A stretch of 34,868 nucleotides of DNA, taken from IMG/VR virus record IMGVR_UViG_3300041409_000649, positions 1 through 34,868 of that record, one strand, 5' to 3'. The DNA comes from a virus. The notes beneath the pieces are model-generated. The model was not told the DNA's origin. It saw only the letters and a program-made list of their open reading frames with translations, and ran no database searches. This document shows positions 34,709 to 34,868 of this stretch, piece by piece (within the stretch, counting starts at the first letter, position 1; each line of letters begins with the position of its first letter). Made by a program: the position numbers and the translations under genes.

Positions 34709-34868
34709 GCGCGTGCCCGCTGCCGGGGGAGGACCGTCACGTTCGACGGCGCCCGCTGCGTTCCCGCGTCGGCCAGCCCTGCGGCGTACCCGTTGCGGTA
34801 GGCGCGGCCGGCGTACACCGCCAGCAGGAGCAGGCTGTACGCGATGAGCGAGCCCAGCACCAGCAGGA
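34705..34868 (-). CDS. Small membrane protein, C-terminal part (spans circular join)
   Basis: C-terminal portion of the 62-residue protein whose start lies at base 94 of the left end. Within this end the frame runs from inside the terminal repeat to a TGA at 34705 (ATGA overlap with the HTH gene). It carries the membrane segment and the tail GRAYRNGYAAGLADAGTQRA. On the linear window it appears truncated at the right edge only because the circle was opened inside the gene. Confidence 0.75.
   Translation of the reverse strand, partial: LLVLGSLIAYSLLLLAVYAGRAYRNGYAAGLADAGTQRAPSNVTVLPRQRARA
34800..34868. repeat. Terminal direct repeat, right copy (circular overlap)
   Basis: Identical to bases 1-69. 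Removing one copy gives a circle of about 34,799 bp. See the left copy for interpretation. Confidence 0.9.

Noticed and set aside
1-34868. CRISPR array, tRNA or rRNA genes
   Set aside because: No regularly spaced repeats and no tRNA-like cloverleaf or CCA-ended sequence noticed. A tRNAscan or Infernal run would be decisive.

Overview
This window is a complete temperate actinobacteriophage (siphovirus-type) genome from a circular assembly. Its first and last 69 bases are identical (1-69 = 34800-34868). A small membrane-protein gene reads uninterrupted across that join, so the unique circle is about 34,799 bp. The DNA is strongly GC-rich. The genes include a DUF3263 protein, an actinophage-style RecT, Cys-rich mini-proteins, leaderless starts and TTGTCCACA DnaA-type boxes. 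Together these point to a high-GC actinobacterial host; the genus cannot be told from the sequence.

Layout: one divergent point (about 2562-2759) and one convergent point (about 6330). Rightward from the divergent point runs a tightly overlapped immunity/integration operon (2760-6332): XRE repressor, ImmA-type metallopeptidase, zinc-ribbon membrane protein, DUF3263 protein, large serine recombinase, a 15-codon bridge ORF and an excisionase-like HTH protein. Leftward, almost everything else forms one continuous minus-strand array. It begins with a leaderless Cro-like HTH gene (2253-2561) and RecT, and crosses the circular join. It continues through HTH and replication-type proteins, a Dam-like methylase, a VRR-NUC nuclease and a run of small cysteine-rich proteins (28.2-32.6 kb) to a tyrosine recombinase (27243-28166).

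The late genes follow in normal siphovirus order: small and large terminase, portal-MuF fusion, prohead protease, four small ORFs, HK97-type capsid, accessory head proteins, head-tail connectors, tail terminator, major tail protein, tail chaperones, tape measure, distal tail, hub, IPT-domain minor tail protein, a TM/coiled-coil protein, amidase endolysin and holin. One unrelated plus-strand gene (17860-18198), with its own probable leaderless promoter, sits inside the head module.

The observations I find most worth following are listed here. (1) Two integrases of different chemistry occur in one phage, the serine enzyme being co-transcribed with the repressor. (2) A roughly 105-bp promoter/leader cassette with a covarying hairpin is duplicated in front of the capsid and the connector genes. 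(3) The large terminase reading frame has no ATG/GTG/TTG before its Walker A motif. (4) The major capsid protein has a hydrophobic, membrane-like N-terminus. (5) A dif-like imperfect inverted repeat lies next to the tyrosine recombinase gene. (6) Three DnaA-box 10-mers occur in the early region. No stretch longer than 300 bases lacks a gene; no tRNA, rRNA, CRISPR array or insertion sequence was seen.
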